Notes: generated by a model from the sequence alone, not told the origin. DNA of 64,000 nt from Acidobacteriota bacterium (GCA_038040445.1 JBBPIG010000013.1:62001-126000), one strand, 5' to 3'; positions 41,749-50,495 are shown, numbered from the stretch's first letter. A program made the numbers and translations.

Positions 41749-42090
41749 ATGAGATTCATCGCTGTCTCATTCCTGCTTGCCACGCTTGCGTTAGCGTCGT
41801 GTAGGCGAAGCGAAGGTGTAACAAACATCAACTCCGCTGCGCACGCAGCGAACGGAATTGAAGAGACATCCCCCAACCGGACTAATCCACATGAATCGTG
41901 CGTGAATGTTAACACCGCCACAAGCGAAGAGTTGACGAGACTGCCCGGAGTTGGCGACATCACGGCTCGCAAGATTGTCGTTTACCGCGAGCGGCACGGG
42001 CGGTTCCGCCGCCCCGAAGAGATAATCATCATCGAAGGCTTCAGCGAGCGGAAGTATCGAGCAATCGCTGCCCTGGTTTGTGTTGAGTAG
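41749..42090 (+). CDS. ComEA-like helix-hairpin-helix lipoprotein
   Basis: 113 residues. Lipoprotein signal FLLATLALASC (lipobox LASC, Cys 18) and a short linker lead to a helix-hairpin-helix: VNVNTATSEELTRLPGVGDITARKIVVYRERHGRFRRPEEIIIIEGFSERKY (about 55-105, in parts NVNTATSEELTRLPGVGD and ARKIVVYRE). The family binds DNA and in ComEA takes up transforming DNA, but short anchored versions of unknown use are common. It is preceded by a possible AAAGGG ribosome site. Confidence 0.85.
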   Translation: MRFIAVSFLLATLALASCRRSEGVTNINSAAHAANGIEETSPNRTNPHESCVNVNTATSEELTRLPGVGDITARKIVVYRERHGRFRRPEEIIIIEGFSERKYRAIAALVCVE

Positions 42091-42115
42091 GTTGGGGCCG
42101 TGATTCGCTATGTCG

Positions 42116-42574
42116 TCACTGGCGCGGCGGTGTGGCTGACAGCGGTCGCGGCGGAAACGCCTCGATGCTCGTCCTCAACTTCTCAATCCGTTCTGGTAGG
42201 TTCGCTCCAAAACAACCGCTGGCCCCGCCACCCGGAACGGGAATTGGCATTTCGTTTCCAAGCAAGCCCACGTCGAGATAGAGCGCTCCTTCTTTCCAGA
42301 CCCACTGAGGGAGGAGAAGGTCGACAGCCCCAAGAAGAAGCTCAACGCGGCGTTGACCTTCCGTCGGAATCCTGATTTGCGAGAATTCCGGCGCCAACTT
42401 AAATCCCGGCGTGGGGTGTACTGCTTGATCTTCTTGAGCAAGCAACCTGGCTCGAATTGTAGACACGGCAGCCACGTCCTTATTTCCTTGTTGTGCAGCG
42501 GCACTTCCTTGTTGTGCGGCGGCCGACGCGCAAGGCATGGCGGCAATCAACAGAACACCTAGAAGACTGTTCAC
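42116..42574 (-). CDS. Secreted protein of unknown function
   Basis: 152 residues from GTG 42574, with GGAGG five bases upstream. The N-terminus SLLGVLLIAAMPCASAAAQQ is a signal peptide. A Gln/Gly-rich stretch with a short repeat (QQGSAAAQQGNKD) follows. The mature part (RVELLLGAVDLLLPQWVWKEGALYLDVGLLG) is partly hydrophobic; there is no recognised domain and the Pro/Arg-rich end is low complexity. Divergent from the asparaginase gene. Confidence 0.55.
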   Translation of the reverse strand: MNSLLGVLLIAAMPCASAAAQQGSAAAQQGNKDVAAVSTIRARLLAQEDQAVHPTPGFKLAPEFSQIRIPTEGQRRVELLLGAVDLLLPQWVWKEGALYLDVGLLGNEMPIPVPGGGASGCFGANLPERIEKLRTSIEAFPPRPLSATPPRQ

Positions 42575-42680
42575 TTGGACCTCCTTGCACGGCGCTCAGC
42601 GAGGATTTAACGACACCAATATTAGACCTGTCCGATTGTCGTTTGCAATATCGTGCGCTAAAGTAAATCATCTTCGTCGG

Positions 42681-43718
42681 ATGTTCTCTCATCGAATGCA
42701 AGTCGAGCTTCCCATACTGGTAGAAGTCAGGCGAGGCGACCTGGTCGAATCGCGACACCGTGGCGCAATCGTAGTAGCCGAGCCCGGCGGCAACATCATC
42801 GCGCGTCTGGGCGACGAGGCTTTCATCACCTCCACGCGCTCGACCATCAAGCCAATTCAAGCAATCCCGTTCGTCACCGGCGGCGCGGCTGATCACTTCA
42901 GCGTAGACGAGCGCGAGCTTGCAGTCGTGTGCGCGTCGCACGAAGGCGAGCAGATTCACACCGAAACAATCGCCGGGATGCTCGCGCGCGCGGGACTCGA
43001 CGAAACGGCGCTGCGATGTGGAGCTCAACCTCCTTACGACGCCGAAACGGCGAAGAGGCTCGAAGCGGCCGGGCAGCCCTTCACTCAGCTTCACAACAAC
43101 TGCTCGGGAAAGCATACAGGGATGCTGATGACAGCGGTGCTCAAGGGGCTCCCGATCGACGACTACGTCTCCGCTGATCATCCCGTGCAGCGCGAGATAG
43201 TCTCCACCTTCGCGCGCTTCGCCGGCCTCGACGAAGACTTTCCGACTGCAATCGACGGATGCAGCGCTCCGACGTTTGGTGTTCCGCTCCGCTCGCTTGC
43301 CGTAGCGTTTGCCCGTCTGGCCAATCCTTCGGATCAAGATAGTGCTGTCGCGCAGGCGGCTCATCGCGTCGTGGCGGCTATGATCAATCACCCTGAGATG
43401 GTGGGCGGAACAAAAGGGCGCTTCGATACTGAACTGCTGCGAGCCGCCCACGGCAAGCTGATTTGCAAAATCGGCGCTGAAGCCGCGTATTCCGTCGGAG
43501 TGCTTCCCAGCGAGCAGTTCCCACGCGGCATCGGCATCGCATTCAAGATGGAGGACGGCTCATATCGTGGCCTCGGCCCGACGGTCGTGGAGACGCTGCG
43601 ACAACTGGGTGTGCTCGATCAACATGAGGGGGCCAACTTAGCGGCGTATCATCGCCCGGTGGTTGAGAATCGTCGTGGCATGAACGTCGGCGAGGTGCGT
43701 GCAGTATTTAAACTATGA
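42681..43718 (+). CDS. L-asparaginase, class 3 (rhizobial ReAV type)
   Basis: 345 residues from ATG 42681 (ATG 42696 is the alternative). Class 3 L-asparaginases use a Ser/Lys tandem rather than two Thr. The SxxK motif is in SSTRSTIKPIQA-like TSTRSTIKPIQ (about residue 52-62), and a second Ser follows in CASHEGEQIHTETI. The signature NNCSGKHTGMLMTA and DGCSAPTF are further family residues. It hydrolyses asparagine to aspartate and ammonia in the cytoplasm. Its stop overlaps the next start as ATGA, so it is coupled to an aminotransferase. Confidence 0.9.
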   Translation: MFSHRMQVELPILVEVRRGDLVESRHRGAIVVAEPGGNIIARLGDEAFITSTRSTIKPIQAIPFVTGGAADHFSVDERELAVVCASHEGEQIHTETIAGMLARAGLDETALRCGAQPPYDAETAKRLEAAGQPFTQLHNNCSGKHTGMLMTAVLKGLPIDDYVSADHPVQREIVSTFARFAGLDEDFPTAIDGCSAPTFGVPLRSLAVAFARLANPSDQDSAVAQAAHRVVAAMINHPEMVGGTKGRFDTELLRAAHGKLICKIGAEAAYSVGVLPSEQFPRGIGIAFKMEDGSYRGLGPTVVETLRQLGVLDQHEGANLAAYHRPVVENRRGMNVGEVRAVFKL

Positions 43719-44839
43719 ACCAGGCTATTCGCGCTCTTTTTCCGGTCACTCAGGAATACGTCTACCTGAACCACGCAGCGGTCGCGCCGCTGTCGACGCG
43801 AGTGCGCGATGCAATGAACGCGCTCGTCGAGGACGTGACTCGCAATGGCTCCGCGAACTACAGCGACTGGCTTGAAACCTACGAACGGACTCGCGAGTCC
43901 GCTGCGCGTTTGGTCAACGCTCGCATGCACGAGATAGCGTTTATGCGAAACACCTCGGAGGCGCTGTGTGCGGTAGCCAACGGCATCGATTGGCGCGAAG
44001 GCGATAACGTCGTCACTTGCGCCGTCGAGTTCCCCGCGAATGTATATCCCTGGATGCGGCTGTGCGAGGAGCGGGGCATTGCGATGAAATTCGCCGAAGA
44101 GCGCAACGGCCGGGTCGACACCGGCGAGTTGCTCTCGAAAGTAGACGATCGCACGCGCGTCGTGGCGATCAGTTGGGTCCAATTCGCAAGCGGCTTCCGT
44201 TCGGACCTCGCGCGCATCGGCAAGTTCTGCCGTGAACGCGGCATCGTCTTCGTAGTTGACGCGATTCAAGGCCTCGGCGGACTAAGGCTCGATGTCGAAC
44301 GCGACTTCGTCGACGCGTTCGCCGCCGACGCACACAAGTATTTGCTCGGGCCTGAAGGCATCGCACTGCTCTACGTTTCGGATCGCGTGATCGATCGCAT
44401 CAAGCCGACGGTGGTCGGTTGGACTTCGGTCAAGAACCATGAGCAATACCTGAATTACGAACTGGACTACCGCGACGGCGCTGGGCGTTTCGAGTGTGGA
44501 ACGCTAAACACTGCCGGAGTCTACGGCCTGGGGGCGGCCCTCGATTTGTTCCTCGAAGTTGGACCCGAAGAGATCGAGACATATCTCGTAGGACTGAGCG
44601 ATTATCTGGCCGAGCAATTGACGACGAAGGGCTACGAGGTGGTCAGCTCACGCCGCCCCGGCGAGACCTCGGCGATAGTCACCTGCAAACACGAACGCCA
44701 TGCGCCCTTAGACCTGTACCGGTTGCTGCGGTCGAAGAACATCCTCACTGCTCCTCGGGTGAATCGTTTGAGGATATCGCCTCACTTCTATAACACTCGT
44801 GAAGAGGTGGACGCACTCGCCGATGCGCTGCCGGATTGA
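43715..44839 (+). CDS. Class V aminotransferase (cysteine desulfurase-like fold)
   Basis: 374 residues. The PLP-binding Lys is in DAFAADAHKYLLGPEG (about residue 211). Other family residues are LNHAAVAPLS near the start, EIAFMRNTSEAL, VVAISWVQFASGFRSDL, and FECGTLNTAGVYGLGAALDLF. The lack of a Cys-rich flexible loop argues against a true cysteine desulfurase. A selenocysteine-lyase/isopenicillin-N-epimerase-like or serine-type aminotransferase is more likely. Cytoplasmic. It overlaps the asparaginase gene by four bases, so a joint role in amino-acid catabolism is inferred. An extended gene-free region follows. Confidence 0.9.
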   Translation: MNQAIRALFPVTQEYVYLNHAAVAPLSTRVRDAMNALVEDVTRNGSANYSDWLETYERTRESAARLVNARMHEIAFMRNTSEALCAVANGIDWREGDNVVTCAVEFPANVYPWMRLCEERGIAMKFAEERNGRVDTGELLSKVDDRTRVVAISWVQFASGFRSDLARIGKFCRERGIVFVVDAIQGLGGLRLDVERDFVDAFAADAHKYLLGPEGIALLYVSDRVIDRIKPTVVGWTSVKNHEQYLNYELDYRDGAGRFECGTLNTAGVYGLGAALDLFLEVGPEEIETYLVGLSDYLAEQLTTKGYEVVSSRRPGETSAIVTCKHERHAPLDLYRLLRSKNILTAPRVNRLRISPHFYNTREEVDALADALPD

Positions 44840-44963
44840 AGGAGCGCAGGCTCGATCGTAACCCGCAGTTGAGGGGCCTGGTTTCGCAACCAATCGAATT
44901 CATGCCTCAGGCTGCCCACCGGGGGCGCGTTGGGTTCTTGCGCGCGCTAGTCGGATAGCGTTG

Positions 44964-45072
44964 AGGCAATCCCAACGGGATTGCAGCCCAGAGCCCAAGG
45001 TTGCTGTACTCGGCTACCTTGGGTGGAGCAGCGGTGGTCCAGTCGCAACCCCAACGGGATTGCGTCCCGCAC
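44964..45072 (+). repeat. REP-like element, copy 1 (CAATCCCAACGGGATTG)
   Basis: It starts GGCAATCCCAACGGGATTGC, whose CAATCCC/GGGATTG arms are a palindrome, then CCCAGAGCCCAAGGTTGC and CGGCTACCTTGGG, whose CCCAAGG/CCTTGGG arms form a second hairpin, and ends CAACCCCAACGGGATTGCG. The same arrangement occurs inverted at 45205-45322. Confidence 0.85.
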
Positions 45073-45204
45073 CGGCAAGATTCACGATGTTTCAGAGCCA
45101 GTCTTAAACACTGTGCTCGCACTTTCATCGGTTCCCTCAGGTCTTTTTGCGTAGCGCCATATTAGCGTCACGTGTCAAGCGGCTGGCTCCTGAAGAACCA
45201 CAAC

Positions 45205-45322
45205 TAGCGGTCTGGGCCGCAACCCCGATTGGGGTTGGCCGCTATGTACATCTGTCGCCAGGTAGCCGAGTGCGGCAACCTTGGGCTCCGGGCTTCAATC
45301 CCGTTGGGATTGCCTTCCACAA
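45205..45322 (-). repeat. REP-like element, copy 2 (inverted)
   Basis: Read on the minus strand it gives GGCAATCCCAACGGGATTGA, CCCGGAGCCCAAGGTTGCC and CACTCGGCTACCT, then diverges, ending near CAACCCCAATCGGGGTTGCG. Over the first 55 bases it differs from copy 1 at only a handful of positions. The two copies face each other around about 130 bp with no recognisable gene; together they fill most of the 669-bp gap between the aminotransferase and the peroxiredoxin gene. Confidence 0.85.
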
Positions 45323-45507
45323 CTAAGCCTGGCTCACTGACAAATTGTCACCGCCTGGCCTTCCACACAAAACCCCGTCGCGCACCAGGGCTTGTCCATC
45401 AGTTGAATTTTGGTGCTCATCGGCATATATTCAATAACCTATCGGTTTTGCTCTTTGCACGGGCCGAGGGTATTGCATTTGATTCAAAAAAGAGAGGAGC
45501 ACAAATC

Positions 45508-46164
45508 ATGTCAATTAGATTAGGAGACGAAGCACCAGACTTCACCGCGGAAACAACCGAAGGCTCGATCCGGTTCCACGACTGGATGGGTGACAAGTGG
45601 GCGGTTCTGTTTTCTCACCCGAAAGACTTCACCCCGGTGTGCACCACCGAGCTGGGAGAAGCTGCTCGACTTAAACCCGAGTTCGAAAGAAGAAACTGTA
45701 AGATCATCGGCTTGAGCGTCGACCCCGCACACTCGCATACGAAGTGGGCGGTCGACATCGAAGAAACTCAGGGTCAGAAGCTGAACTTCCCCGTGATCGC
45801 CGACGCCGACCGCAAGGTCTCCGACCTGTACGAGATGATTCACCCGAACGCCAGTGAGACATTCACAGTGCGTTCGGTATTTGTGATCGGCCCGGATAAG
45901 AAGATAAAGCTGATGATCACATATCCGGCGAGCACCGGGCGGAACTTTGACGAAATCCTGCGAGTGATTGACTCACTACAGCTCACCGCGAAATATAGCG
46001 TCGCGACTCCAGTGAACTGGAAAGATGGCGACGATGTGATCATCGTGCCGGCCGTATCTGACGAAGACGCTAAGCAGAAATTCCCCGGAGGGTGGAAGAC
46101 GCTGAAGCCTTACCTGCGCATCGTTCCGCAGCCCGGCAAGGAGAAGGGCGCAAGCGGCGACTAA
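45508..46164 (+). CDS. 1-Cys peroxiredoxin (Prx6/AhpC-TSA family)
   Basis: 218 residues from ATG 45508, with GAGAGGAG 8-15 bases upstream; the frame stays open upstream to 45229 but that part contains repeat sequence. The peroxidatic Cys is in KDFTPVCTTELG (C45). The Prx6-type C-terminal domain is present (SVATPVNWKDGDDVIIVP; FPGGWKTLKPYLRIV), so this is the dimer type that keeps no second resolving Cys at the C-terminus. It reduces hydrogen peroxide in the cytoplasm with an external thiol. Followed by a terminator at 46204. No neighbouring reductase. Confidence 0.95.
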   Translation: MSIRLGDEAPDFTAETTEGSIRFHDWMGDKWAVLFSHPKDFTPVCTTELGEAARLKPEFERRNCKIIGLSVDPAHSHTKWAVDIEETQGQKLNFPVIADADRKVSDLYEMIHPNASETFTVRSVFVIGPDKKIKLMITYPASTGRNFDEILRVIDSLQLTAKYSVATPVNWKDGDDVIIVPAVSDEDAKQKFPGGWKTLKPYLRIVPQPGKEKGASGD

Positions 46165-46203
46165 TCACTCCGCCGGACGTCGTCACGACATCAAGGGCAT
46201 CGC

Positions 46204-46267
46204 AGGGCCCCGGTAGTCGCAATGAATCTGAGGTAAACGCTCAGTCTCATCGCGGCTGCCGGGGCCT
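46204..46267 (+). terminator. Hairpin terminator after the 1-Cys peroxiredoxin
   Basis: AGGGCCCCGGTAGTCGC (46204-46220) pairs with GCGGCTGCCGGGGCCT (46252-46267) with one bulge and a short mismatch, then TTTGG follows. About 31-nt loop. It ends the transcript 40 bp after the stop codon. The sequence further on to 46357 has no gene. Confidence 0.75.
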
Positions 46268-46357
46268 TTGGTCTTATCGGCCAAAAGATGCGCAGCGAGT
46301 CGATTCAGAAATAAAAAGGATTTGTTGGCTGGCCGGCGGATTAGCGAGCTTCGCGGA

Positions 46358-46924
46358 TCAATCGCCGCCTTCAGGGGCTTCCTTCAATTTGCGCTTGGCG
46401 AGTTGCTGGCGGACACCCTGCGTGTAGAGCTTCACGAACTCCAGTATCGACAGCGTCTGAGGCGCGCCCTCGTAGTAAAACGTACAAGCGTTGCCGACTT
46501 CGCGCTGGAGCAATCGCAAATCCATCGGATCGAGCGGGAACTTCAAACAGGCTTGAGGCGCGTGCGGAGTCGTGTAGATTGCGCATCGGGTGTTAAAAGG
46601 ACCTTCGTCGACAAAGAACGGGCATTGGAATTGAATCTTGCAGCAGAGACCGCAGCGATTGCACTCGCCGCGTTGATACGCCTTATAGCGATAAAGAATG
46701 TTGTCGGGCAGCAGGTTTGACAAAATCGTACGGCGCAGGGCTCCCCAGGTGTGAATCGAAAACGGCGCGTGCGCGACTTTTTTCGTAACGGCAACGGTCA
46801 TCTGCCAGTACATCCAGCGGCGTGATGGTACCTCGCTTGGAAGGGTTGCAGCTTCGGGCTGGTCGGCAATGATGTTATTGAAAACGTGAAGGACGCGGCT
46901 CTCCGGCTGCTTGTCTTGCGTCAT
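46358..46924 (-). CDS. YkgJ family cysteine cluster protein
   Basis: 188 residues. The cysteine cluster is GECNRCGLCCKIQFQCPFF at about residues 85-103 (C-x2-C-x2-CC-x5-C), followed by CAIYTTPHAPQACLKFP, which adds the conserved downstream cysteines. The pattern binds an iron-sulfur or zinc centre in YkgJ proteins. The N-terminal 75 residues are helical. It is cytoplasmic, with unknown reaction. It is on the minus strand, convergent with the peroxiredoxin gene. Confidence 0.85.
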   Translation of the reverse strand: MTQDKQPESRVLHVFNNIIADQPEAATLPSEVPSRRWMYWQMTVAVTKKVAHAPFSIHTWGALRRTILSNLLPDNILYRYKAYQRGECNRCGLCCKIQFQCPFFVDEGPFNTRCAIYTTPHAPQACLKFPLDPMDLRLLQREVGNACTFYYEGAPQTLSILEFVKLYTQGVRQQLAKRKLKEAPEGGD

Positions 46925-47225
46925 TAATTATCCTTTTGTTCAAGAAAATGATTGAGGTGCTCCAGACCGTGCAGACCAAACATCTGGGTATTGCGTCCAA
47001 CTAGCGAAGCCACCAAAGTGATGCAAGAGCGAACCTATGGTATCACAAAGAAAAGGCAAAGGGAAAAAGGGAAAGGCCCCGCTTCCGGGTGCATCTCTCA
47101 CCCGACTCTTGCTCGTTTCGCTTCTCTGACCGCTCGATTTGATCTATACTGCGCACGATTTTGCCGAAGCCGAATGTACAATCCAGAGGCCGGCGTTAAG
47201 ACGGCTGTTCGCAGGAGTCCAAGCG
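46925..47225. other. Gene-free stretch with a candidate promoter
   Basis: No gene I can support. TATACT at 47145-47150 is a reasonable -10 for the gene at 47226, with TTCTCT around 47122 as a weak -35 (17-bp spacing). A purine-rich AAAGGCAAAGGGAAAAAGGG run lies near 47051. The other half holds the promoter of the YkgJ gene, which cannot be placed exactly. Confidence 0.4.
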
Positions 47226-47651
47226 ATGGCGGCAGCAAGGTTCTGCTCTGAATGCGGCGAGCAACTGAGGGTGAAGCGCGTCAGTTCCCTGCCCTTTCGT
47301 TCGTTCTGCTCTCGCTGTTCTCCCCGTTTCAGGCGCGCTCGCCTGATGTTGATTGCGGCTCCCGTCTTGTGTGCCGCAATCGGATTCGCCATCGGTCATT
47401 ACGCCTCGGCGCGCGAGCCTTTCTTTTACATCGGCACTCCGGTCGAGTCGAGCGCAAGCCGTACTGCTCCTTCCACAGACCACACCTCAGCTCATTCACC
47501 AGCCGCAACCGAAGCTCGCACGCAACGTGAAAGGCTGGTCATCTCATCGAGCGGAGCGGATGCGATCTGCGGAGCACGAACGAAATCAGGCAAGCCATGT
47601 CAGCGCAAAGTTAAGAGCGGCGGTTACTGCTGGCAACACCGCTCGAAGTAG
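47226..47651 (+). CDS. Zinc-ribbon membrane protein with DUF5763-like C-terminus
   Basis: 141 residues from ATG 47226. An N-terminal zinc-ribbon (FCSECGEQLRVKRVSSLPFRSFCSRC, in parts: CSECGEQL and FCSRC) is followed by one membrane segment (LMLIAAPVLCAAIGFAIGHY, about 40-60), a Ser/Thr-rich linker, and a C-terminal CGARTKSGKPCQRKVKSGGYC module ending in WQH. The last module is a small cysteine/histidine domain of DUF5763 type found at the ends of many bacterial proteins. Role unknown. Its stop is 140 bp before the converging ligase gene. Confidence 0.8.
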   Translation: MAAARFCSECGEQLRVKRVSSLPFRSFCSRCSPRFRRARLMLIAAPVLCAAIGFAIGHYASAREPFFYIGTPVESSASRTAPSTDHTSAHSPAATEARTQRERLVISSSGADAICGARTKSGKPCQRKVKSGGYCWQHRSK

Positions 47652-47793
47652 CCGGCGAGGAGCCGGGCTCAAGCCGCCGAGAATCGGTTCGCGTCCTCAA
47701 GGCGCGACACAAAACCCGAGCGTCCAACTCAGCCCTCCAGCGAGACCTTGCGCTGATCGAGGCGCTGATCGAGGCGCTGCTCGGGCTACAAGT

Positions 47794-50340
47794 TCACAAA
47801 GAGGCAACGCGTTTCTGCAACTCAGTCGCGATGATCGCAGGATCGTCGTTGGGAGAGAAGCTCACCGCCTCGCCTATAGTAACTTTGATCCGGCCGCCGC
47901 GCGCGAAGTGCTCCCCACGTTTCTTAACCTCATACAAGCCATCGATCCGCGCCGGTACGATCTGAACGTTCAGCTTCCTGGCAAGCAAGCCAATGCCTTC
48001 CATGAATGGTTTCATCTGACCGTCCGGAGTGCGCGCGCCTTCGGGAAACACCAGCACGCTGTAGCCGCGGTCCATTGTCTCGCCCGCAAATGCGAAGCTC
48101 CTGCGAAAACCGCTCTTTTGCGGAAGTGGAAACACGTTGAACAACGAGACTACGAGCACGTACGCCGCGAACCAGATCAGCCGACTGAACCAGCCCGGGC
48201 CTGCCTGAGGATGACGCCAGCCGCGCAGGACTTCTCCTTCCATCGCAATGGCGAGCTTCCTTTGAAACCTCGCCGGCAGCGCTAGAAGAATCACTGCCGC
48301 GTCCACCATCGTGATGTGATTTGCTATAAACAACACCGGGCCTTGAACGCCTCTCAATCGCTCTTTTCCGATTACCGTCGCGCGACTCATCAATCGCGTG
48401 AGCGGCAGGATAACGAGATGGAAAACGGCGAACCGAATCCACGTGGCGGGAAAGCGCTGTGTCCACTCCGGGTATTCGTACTGAACCGCCGTCTCGCGCG
48501 CGCCCTCGCGAATTATCCTCTCGAGATCGCCTATGGTGGTCGCAGCAGTAAAAGCGGCTTCGTCAATGTCGACCTGATAATGGTCTTCGAGCGCGCCGAG
48601 TAACTCGACTCGCCCGAGCGAATCGAGCTTCAGATCCGACTCGAGATTCGCCGATTGATCGACGGTAGCCAGAGATTCGCCACTGACGCGTGCAACAGCG
48701 CTCAATATGAACGATGTCGGCGCGACTTGCCCATCGCCGTCTACTGACCTCTGATCTCTGGCCTCTGACCTCTGATTTACCTTCTCCTTCACTAGAAGCT
48801 TGCGGATCTTCTGCGTCGGGGTTCGCGGAAAATCCTCTTCGGGCCAAATGATCCAACGGCGCATCTGCTGATAAGGACTGAGCGTCTCGTTAGCGCGCTT
48901 CAAGATCGAAGCTACATCGGCTTGCTCGTCTCTCAGCAGCAGCACAGCAAACGGTTCGGGGCCCTGGGGAGTGTAGCTTTCGACCACCGCGCTATCTCGA
49001 ACCTCGGGTTGCGCATTCAACGCGGCCTCAAGATCGTCGGGGTAGATGTTCAAGCCCGCCGACGTTACGATCACGTCTTTCTTGCGTCCCTTAAAATAGA
49101 GGTTCCCTTGTTCGTCCAATTCCCCTACGTCGCCGGTTCGCAGCCAACCTTCTTCGTTTGTCATTGGCCGCAGCCCGCCGCCCCAGTAGCCCGGCGACAC
49201 GTTTTGGCCGCGCACCAGGATCTCGCCGCGCTCATCGAGCTTCACTTCGTGTCCGGGAAGCGTCTTGCCGATAGACCTGCGGCTGAGATTGAAAGGATGA
49301 TTGACCGTGATCAGCGCAGCGGCCTCGGTCATCCCGTAGCCCTGCACAACAGCGAACCCCAGCCTTCGCCAGAACGCTTCGGTTTCAGGAGACAACGCGG
49401 CCCCGCCTGATAGCAACGACCAGAACTTCCAACCGAACTGACGATGAACTCTGCGAAATGTCCACCATCGTTTGAGGAAGTGCTGGTGTTCAGCCGCGAT
49501 GAGTTTCCGCTTGAACGCTTCGCCTTCGCCTCGCGCCTCGTAGTCCCGCTCGATCTTGTTTCGCAGAGTGTCGAGCACCCGCGGCACGCTGACGATAACC
49601 GAGATGCGATGCTTCTTAACGGTCTCGATAATCTCAGAGGGATTCAGGGAGTCTTGAAAAACAATCTCGCCCGCGAGCAATTGCGGAACAATGATACCCA
49701 TAAACTGGCCGAAGACATGACTCAATGGAAGCAGGTTAAGAAATCGCACCGGATGAACAAGACGTTCGTACTTCAGATATTTTTTAATTTCCGGTTCCAG
49801 AGGGTTGATATTAGCGAGCAGGTTGCCATGGGTGAGACAGACGCCCTTTGGCTCGGCGGTCGTCCCTGAAGTAAAAATGATTTCGGCGATGTCGCTTTCA
49901 ACGATTTCGACCGGCGGATAAGGCTCAGCCGAATGAAGTGCAAGAACGTCGGACAGCTCTTCAAGCCAAAGGGCCGGCAAATTCATCTTCGAATCGCGCA
50001 GTCGCACGCCGCTTGAGAGAATCAGCTTTGCTCCTACTTGCTCCTGGACTCGATCTGCGAATTCGGCGGAGGCTTCAAAATCGAGCGGCACAACGATCAC
50101 ACCGCGCAGCAGACAACCGAAGAAAGCGGCCACCCACTCAGGGCAGTTTTCCGCCCAGAACAACACGCGGTCGCCTTTTGATATGTTCCGAGTTTCAAGC
50201 TCACGCGCGAATTGAAACGCCGTCGTTCTCAAACGGGCGTACGACCAGCGCGAGACTCTGAGCCCGCGGCGATGCGCGAGCGCTGTTTGTGACCCGTGCT
50301 TCTCGCAGTCATCAAGAAGACTCAGAAGGTTCTTGCGCAT
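47794..50340 (-). CDS. Fusion of AMP-forming acyl ligase, acyl carrier domain and PlsC-type acyltransferase
   Basis: 848 residues. Residues about 1-510 are an AMP-binding ligase (IIFTSGTTAEPKGVCLTHGN; VVQGYGMTEAAALITVNH; GWLRTGDVGELDEQGNLYFKGRKKDVIVTSAGLNIYP in parts). A linker at about 515-545 contains the RSEARDQRSV word repeat. Residues about 550-620 are an acyl carrier domain with the phosphopantetheine Ser in SDLKLDSLGRVELLGAL. Residues about 650-845 are a PlsC-type acyltransferase (ANHITMVDAAV, the H-x4-D motif; FPEGARTPDGQMKPF). The combination can activate a fatty acid, load it on its own carrier domain and transfer it to a lipid, as in Aas-type lysophospholipid acylation. Acts at the membrane (segments AVFHLVILPLTRL and LIWFAAYVLVVSLFNVF). 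Confidence 0.9.
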   Translation of the reverse strand: MRKNLLSLLDDCEKHGSQTALAHRRGLRVSRWSYARLRTTAFQFARELETRNISKGDRVLFWAENCPEWVAAFFGCLLRGVIVVPLDFEASAEFADRVQEQVGAKLILSSGVRLRDSKMNLPALWLEELSDVLALHSAEPYPPVEIVESDIAEIIFTSGTTAEPKGVCLTHGNLLANINPLEPEIKKYLKYERLVHPVRFLNLLPLSHVFGQFMGIIVPQLLAGEIVFQDSLNPSEIIETVKKHRISVIVSVPRVLDTLRNKIERDYEARGEGEAFKRKLIAAEHQHFLKRWWTFRRVHRQFGWKFWSLLSGGAALSPETEAFWRRLGFAVVQGYGMTEAAALITVNHPFNLSRRSIGKTLPGHEVKLDERGEILVRGQNVSPGYWGGGLRPMTNEEGWLRTGDVGELDEQGNLYFKGRKKDVIVTSAGLNIYPDDLEAALNAQPEVRDSAVVESYTPQGPEPFAVLLLRDEQADVASILKRANETLSPYQQMRRWIIWPEEDFPRTPTQKIRKLLVKEKVNQRSEARDQRSVDGDGQVAPTSFILSAVARVSGESLATVDQSANLESDLKLDSLGRVELLGALEDHYQVDIDEAAFTAATTIGDLERIIREGARETAVQYEYPEWTQRFPATWIRFAVFHLVILPLTRLMSRATVIGKERLRGVQGPVLFIANHITMVDAAVILLALPARFQRKLAIAMEGEVLRGWRHPQAGPGWFSRLIWFAAYVLVVSLFNVFPLPQKSGFRRSFAFAGETMDRGYSVLVFPEGARTPDGQMKPFMEGIGLLARKLNVQIVPARIDGLYEVKKRGEHFARGGRIKVTIGEAVSFSPNDDPAIIATELQKRVASL
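48742..48782. repeat. Word repeat inside a coding sequence (TCTGACC/TCAGAGGTC)
   Basis: On the plus strand CTACTGACCTCTGATCTCTG and then GCCTCTGACCTCTGATT follow one another. On the coding strand this is four near-copies of GAGGTCAGA/GAGATCAGA. It encodes the linker NQRSEARDQRSVDG between the ligase and the carrier domain. It is a direct word repeat of the intergenic style but in frame. No partner arm was seen in the neighbourhood. Confidence 0.7.
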
Positions 50341-50486
50341 GGTCTGACCGAAGGAGCGTTCGGCTACTCTGTCACGGCCTCAAAGCGGCGGCCACGATTA
50401 TCATAAGCTCCACCTGACAGGCTTAACCAGCCGTGCCTTGCGCGCCCCGGCCGCGTCAGATTGTGTGCCGCCCTGGGCGCCGCGCT

Positions 50487-50495
50487 TGCTATAAT
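50487..50495 (+). promoter_or_regulatory. Extended -10 promoter of the ABC permease gene
   Basis: TGCTATAAT (TG at 50487-50488, TATAAT at 50490-50495) is a perfect extended -10, about 43 bp upstream of the TTG start at 50538. It lies in the divergent region between the ligase fusion and the permease gene. No -35 is needed with an extended -10, and none is obvious. Confidence 0.7.

Noticed and set aside
45229-45507. N-terminal extension of the peroxiredoxin frame
   Set aside because: It runs through REP-like repeat sequence; the ATG at 45508 has a good ribosome site and the family starts there.
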